Positions 62,738 through 64,000 of a stretch of 64,000 nt of DNA are shown in pieces; within the stretch, counting starts at the first letter, position 1; each line of letters opens with the position of its first letter. This DNA comes from Actinobacillus genomosp. 1. Its GTDB lineage: Bacteria; Pseudomonadota; Gammaproteobacteria; Enterobacterales; Pasteurellaceae. The position numbers were made by a program, and so were the translations under genes. The notes under the pieces were generated by a model, which ran no database searches, had not been told where the DNA came from, and worked only from the letters and a program-made list of their open reading frames with translations. The DNA lies in assembly GCF_029774175.1 (NCBI RefSeq), contig NZ_CP103834.1, positions 754,501-818,500 on the forward strand, in the 5' to 3' direction.

Positions 62738-63430
62738 TTAACGAATAGAAGCATTAATTGATTTTAATACCGATAAAGGATCTTGAGCTTGGGTAATCGG
62801 GCGACCAATCACTAAATAATCAGAACCGGTTTCGATTGCTTGTTTTGGTGTCATTACACGGCGTTGATCACCAAAATCCGCACCTTCCGGACGGATACCC
62901 GGTGTCACTAATTTAAAATCTTTGCCACAATGAGTACGAAGCACTTCAACCTCTTGCGGAGAACAAACCACACCGTCTAATCCCGCACGTTGCGCGAGAT
63001 GAGCTAAACGAATCACTTGCTCCATTGGTGAAGCATTAATTCCGATTTGTAGTAAATCTAAATCTTCCATACTGGTTAATACCGTTACCGCAATTAATAA
63101 CGGTGCGTCTTTACCGTACGGTTCTAAGATCTTTTTCGCTTCTTCCATCATGGTTAAACCGCCGGAAGCGTGTAAGTCCACCATCCATACGCCTAAATCG
63201 GCGGCAGAACGTACCGCACGCGCCACAGTATTCGGAATATCGTGATATTTTAAATCAAGGAAAACATCAAATTTACGTTCGTGTAATTGTTTAACAAAAT
63301 TCGTGCCTAACGTCGTAAACATTTCTTTGCCCACTTTCACACGACAAAGAGACGGATCAACTTGATCTACAAAACTCAATGCTTCATATTCTGTTTCATA
63401 GTCTAAAGCAACAATAATTTTATTATCCAT
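62738..63430 (-). CDS. pyrF: Orotidine 5'-phosphate decarboxylase
   Basis: A 230-residue pyrimidine enzyme converting OMP to UMP. The catalytic DLKYHDIPNT segment carries Asp59, Lys61 and Asp64. The carboxyl GIRPEGADFGDQ phosphate-binding region is present. It lies 24 nt downstream of the lapB stop, fitting the conserved lapB-pyrF-yciH order. Confidence 0.97.
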   Translation of the reverse strand: MDNKIIVALDYETEYEALSFVDQVDPSLCRVKVGKEMFTTLGTNFVKQLHERKFDVFLDLKYHDIPNTVARAVRSAADLGVWMVDLHASGGLTMMEEAKKILEPYGKDAPLLIAVTVLTSMEDLDLLQIGINASPMEQVIRLAHLAQRAGLDGVVCSPQEVEVLRTHCGKDFKLVTPGIRPEGADFGDQRRVMTPKQAIETGSDYLVIGRPITQAQDPLSVLKSINASIR

Positions 63431-63454
63431 AAGGACTCCTCAATTTTAGTTTAT

Positions 63455-64000
63455 TCAATTAATTTGTGAATCAATGCTGTGTATAGGTTTAATTTGTTCC
63501 CATCGGCGACAAGACGGACAATGCCAACTTAATCGATAACTTTGGTAACCGCAGTTTAAACACCGGTACTGAAAACCTTTTTTCATTCTTGAACCGACCA
63601 TATTATATAACAACATCAAACTTTCTTTTGCTCTACCTTCCTCCGCTTCATTAATTTGATAATGAATGAAACGATGGAACGTAATCATACTCGGATATTG
63701 GCTTAACTGTTGATATAACTTGGAATGTGCGGCTACCACGCCATCTTTTTGCTCAATATATTCTGCAAGAGCCAAATCAACACGACTATTATGCTTAATC
63801 TGGTTTGCTCTAATCAAAAATAACTCATAATTCGCAAGATCATTTTCTGCAATATAGCAGGCTTTTATTTTTTCTATTACCTCACTAATAAAATCAGGAT
63901 CTTGCTGTAAAATAGACTCAAAATGTTTTAATGCAGTTTGATATTGACTTTTTTCTAAATAATAATCGCCTAGCAAGATGGAGGCTCTCGCACATTGCGG
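63455..64000 (-). CDS. lapB: Lipopolysaccharide assembly protein B, 3' part
   Basis: The carboxyl part of LapB (YciM), which helps control LpxC proteolysis and LPS synthesis. TPR repeats (LLGDYYLEKSQYQTALKHFE and others) lead to a terminal rubredoxin-like metal site with paired CxxC motifs (CLNC and CPSC). The reading frame is open through base 64000 (PQCARASI…), so the start is outside the window. It precedes pyrF, as in E. coli. Confidence 0.94.
   Translation of the reverse strand, partial: PQCARASILLGDYYLEKSQYQTALKHFESILQQDPDFISEVIEKIKACYIAENDLANYELFLIRANQIKHNSRVDLALAEYIEQKDGVVAAHSKLYQQLSQYPSMITFHRFIHYQINEAEEGRAKESLMLLYNMVGSRMKKGFQYRCLNCGYQSYRLSWHCPSCRRWEQIKPIHSIDSQIN

Noticed and set aside
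1..64000. tRNA, rRNA, IS elements, prophage
   Set aside because: No cloverleaf-type or TTCGANTC-type signatures, transposase motifs or phage gene blocks were seen by eye; a tRNAscan run would settle tRNAs.

Overview
The window is a stretch of chromosome from a member of the Pasteurellaceae, most likely Actinobacillus pleuropneumoniae or a close relative. The DNA is moderately AT-rich. It is littered with the Apl-type uptake signal core ACAAGCGGT (or its complement ACCGCTTGT), and inverted pairs of this core form many of the terminators. Gene content fits the family: an unlinked torYZ pair, the moaACDE block, an argA/aroA/hisC run, and lapB-pyrF-yciH. I saw no rRNA, tRNA, CRISPR array, insertion sequence or prophage. 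Species assignment is inference.

Left end (1-6250): the last codons of efp and its terminator, then a minus-strand operon of three dynamin-like GTPases. The first gene begins with 21 tandem CCAA units (TTGG on the plus strand). In this sequence the ATG is out of frame with the GTPase body, so the locus is captured in a phase-OFF state. The cluster is bracketed by a perfect 43-bp direct repeat (57-99 and 6208-6250), which looks like the footprint of its insertion between efp and glnS.

Core metabolism (6335-20942): glnS, a tiny lipoprotein, slt, hpt, metB, dapB, rlmM, a possible small toxic peptide with an antisense RNA (14518-14781), a DUF423 membrane protein, dld, and the periplasmic torZ/torY pair, which has an FNR-type site in its promoter.

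Middle (20990-44500): the molybdopterin genes moaA-C-D-E (their cofactor is needed by TorZ) with an attenuator-like leader; ybeY and tmcA; topA; a LysR regulator; argA behind two ARG boxes spaced exactly 21 bp apart; aroA, hisC, an O-acetylhomoserine sulfhydrylase, serC; an RpiR regulator with a YhcH protein; ppx; lysC behind a lysine riboswitch; and nrdR-ycgL-dnaB.

Right part (44600-64000): a Fur-box-preceded ferric-siderophore ABC operon in binding protein, permease, permease, ATPase order; a PhoU-like/Pit phosphate module; an SH3-domain protein; a TusA-like protein and a hemerythrin; tgt; a second tiny lipoprotein; a DUF1439 protein; cspD; can; ilvIH; pmbA; darP; sirB; ubiX; a DUF554 protein; yhbP; yciH; pyrF; and the end of lapB. 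Between the convergent ilvH and pmbA genes lies a complete but gene-less transcription unit (near-perfect promoter overlapped by a Fur box, 5' hairpin, GNRA-loop terminator), predicted to be a Fur-repressed small RNA of about 126 nt.

The most interesting items are the phase-variable dynamin operon with its insertion footprint, the Fur-controlled sRNA candidate, and the possible type I toxin-antitoxin locus.
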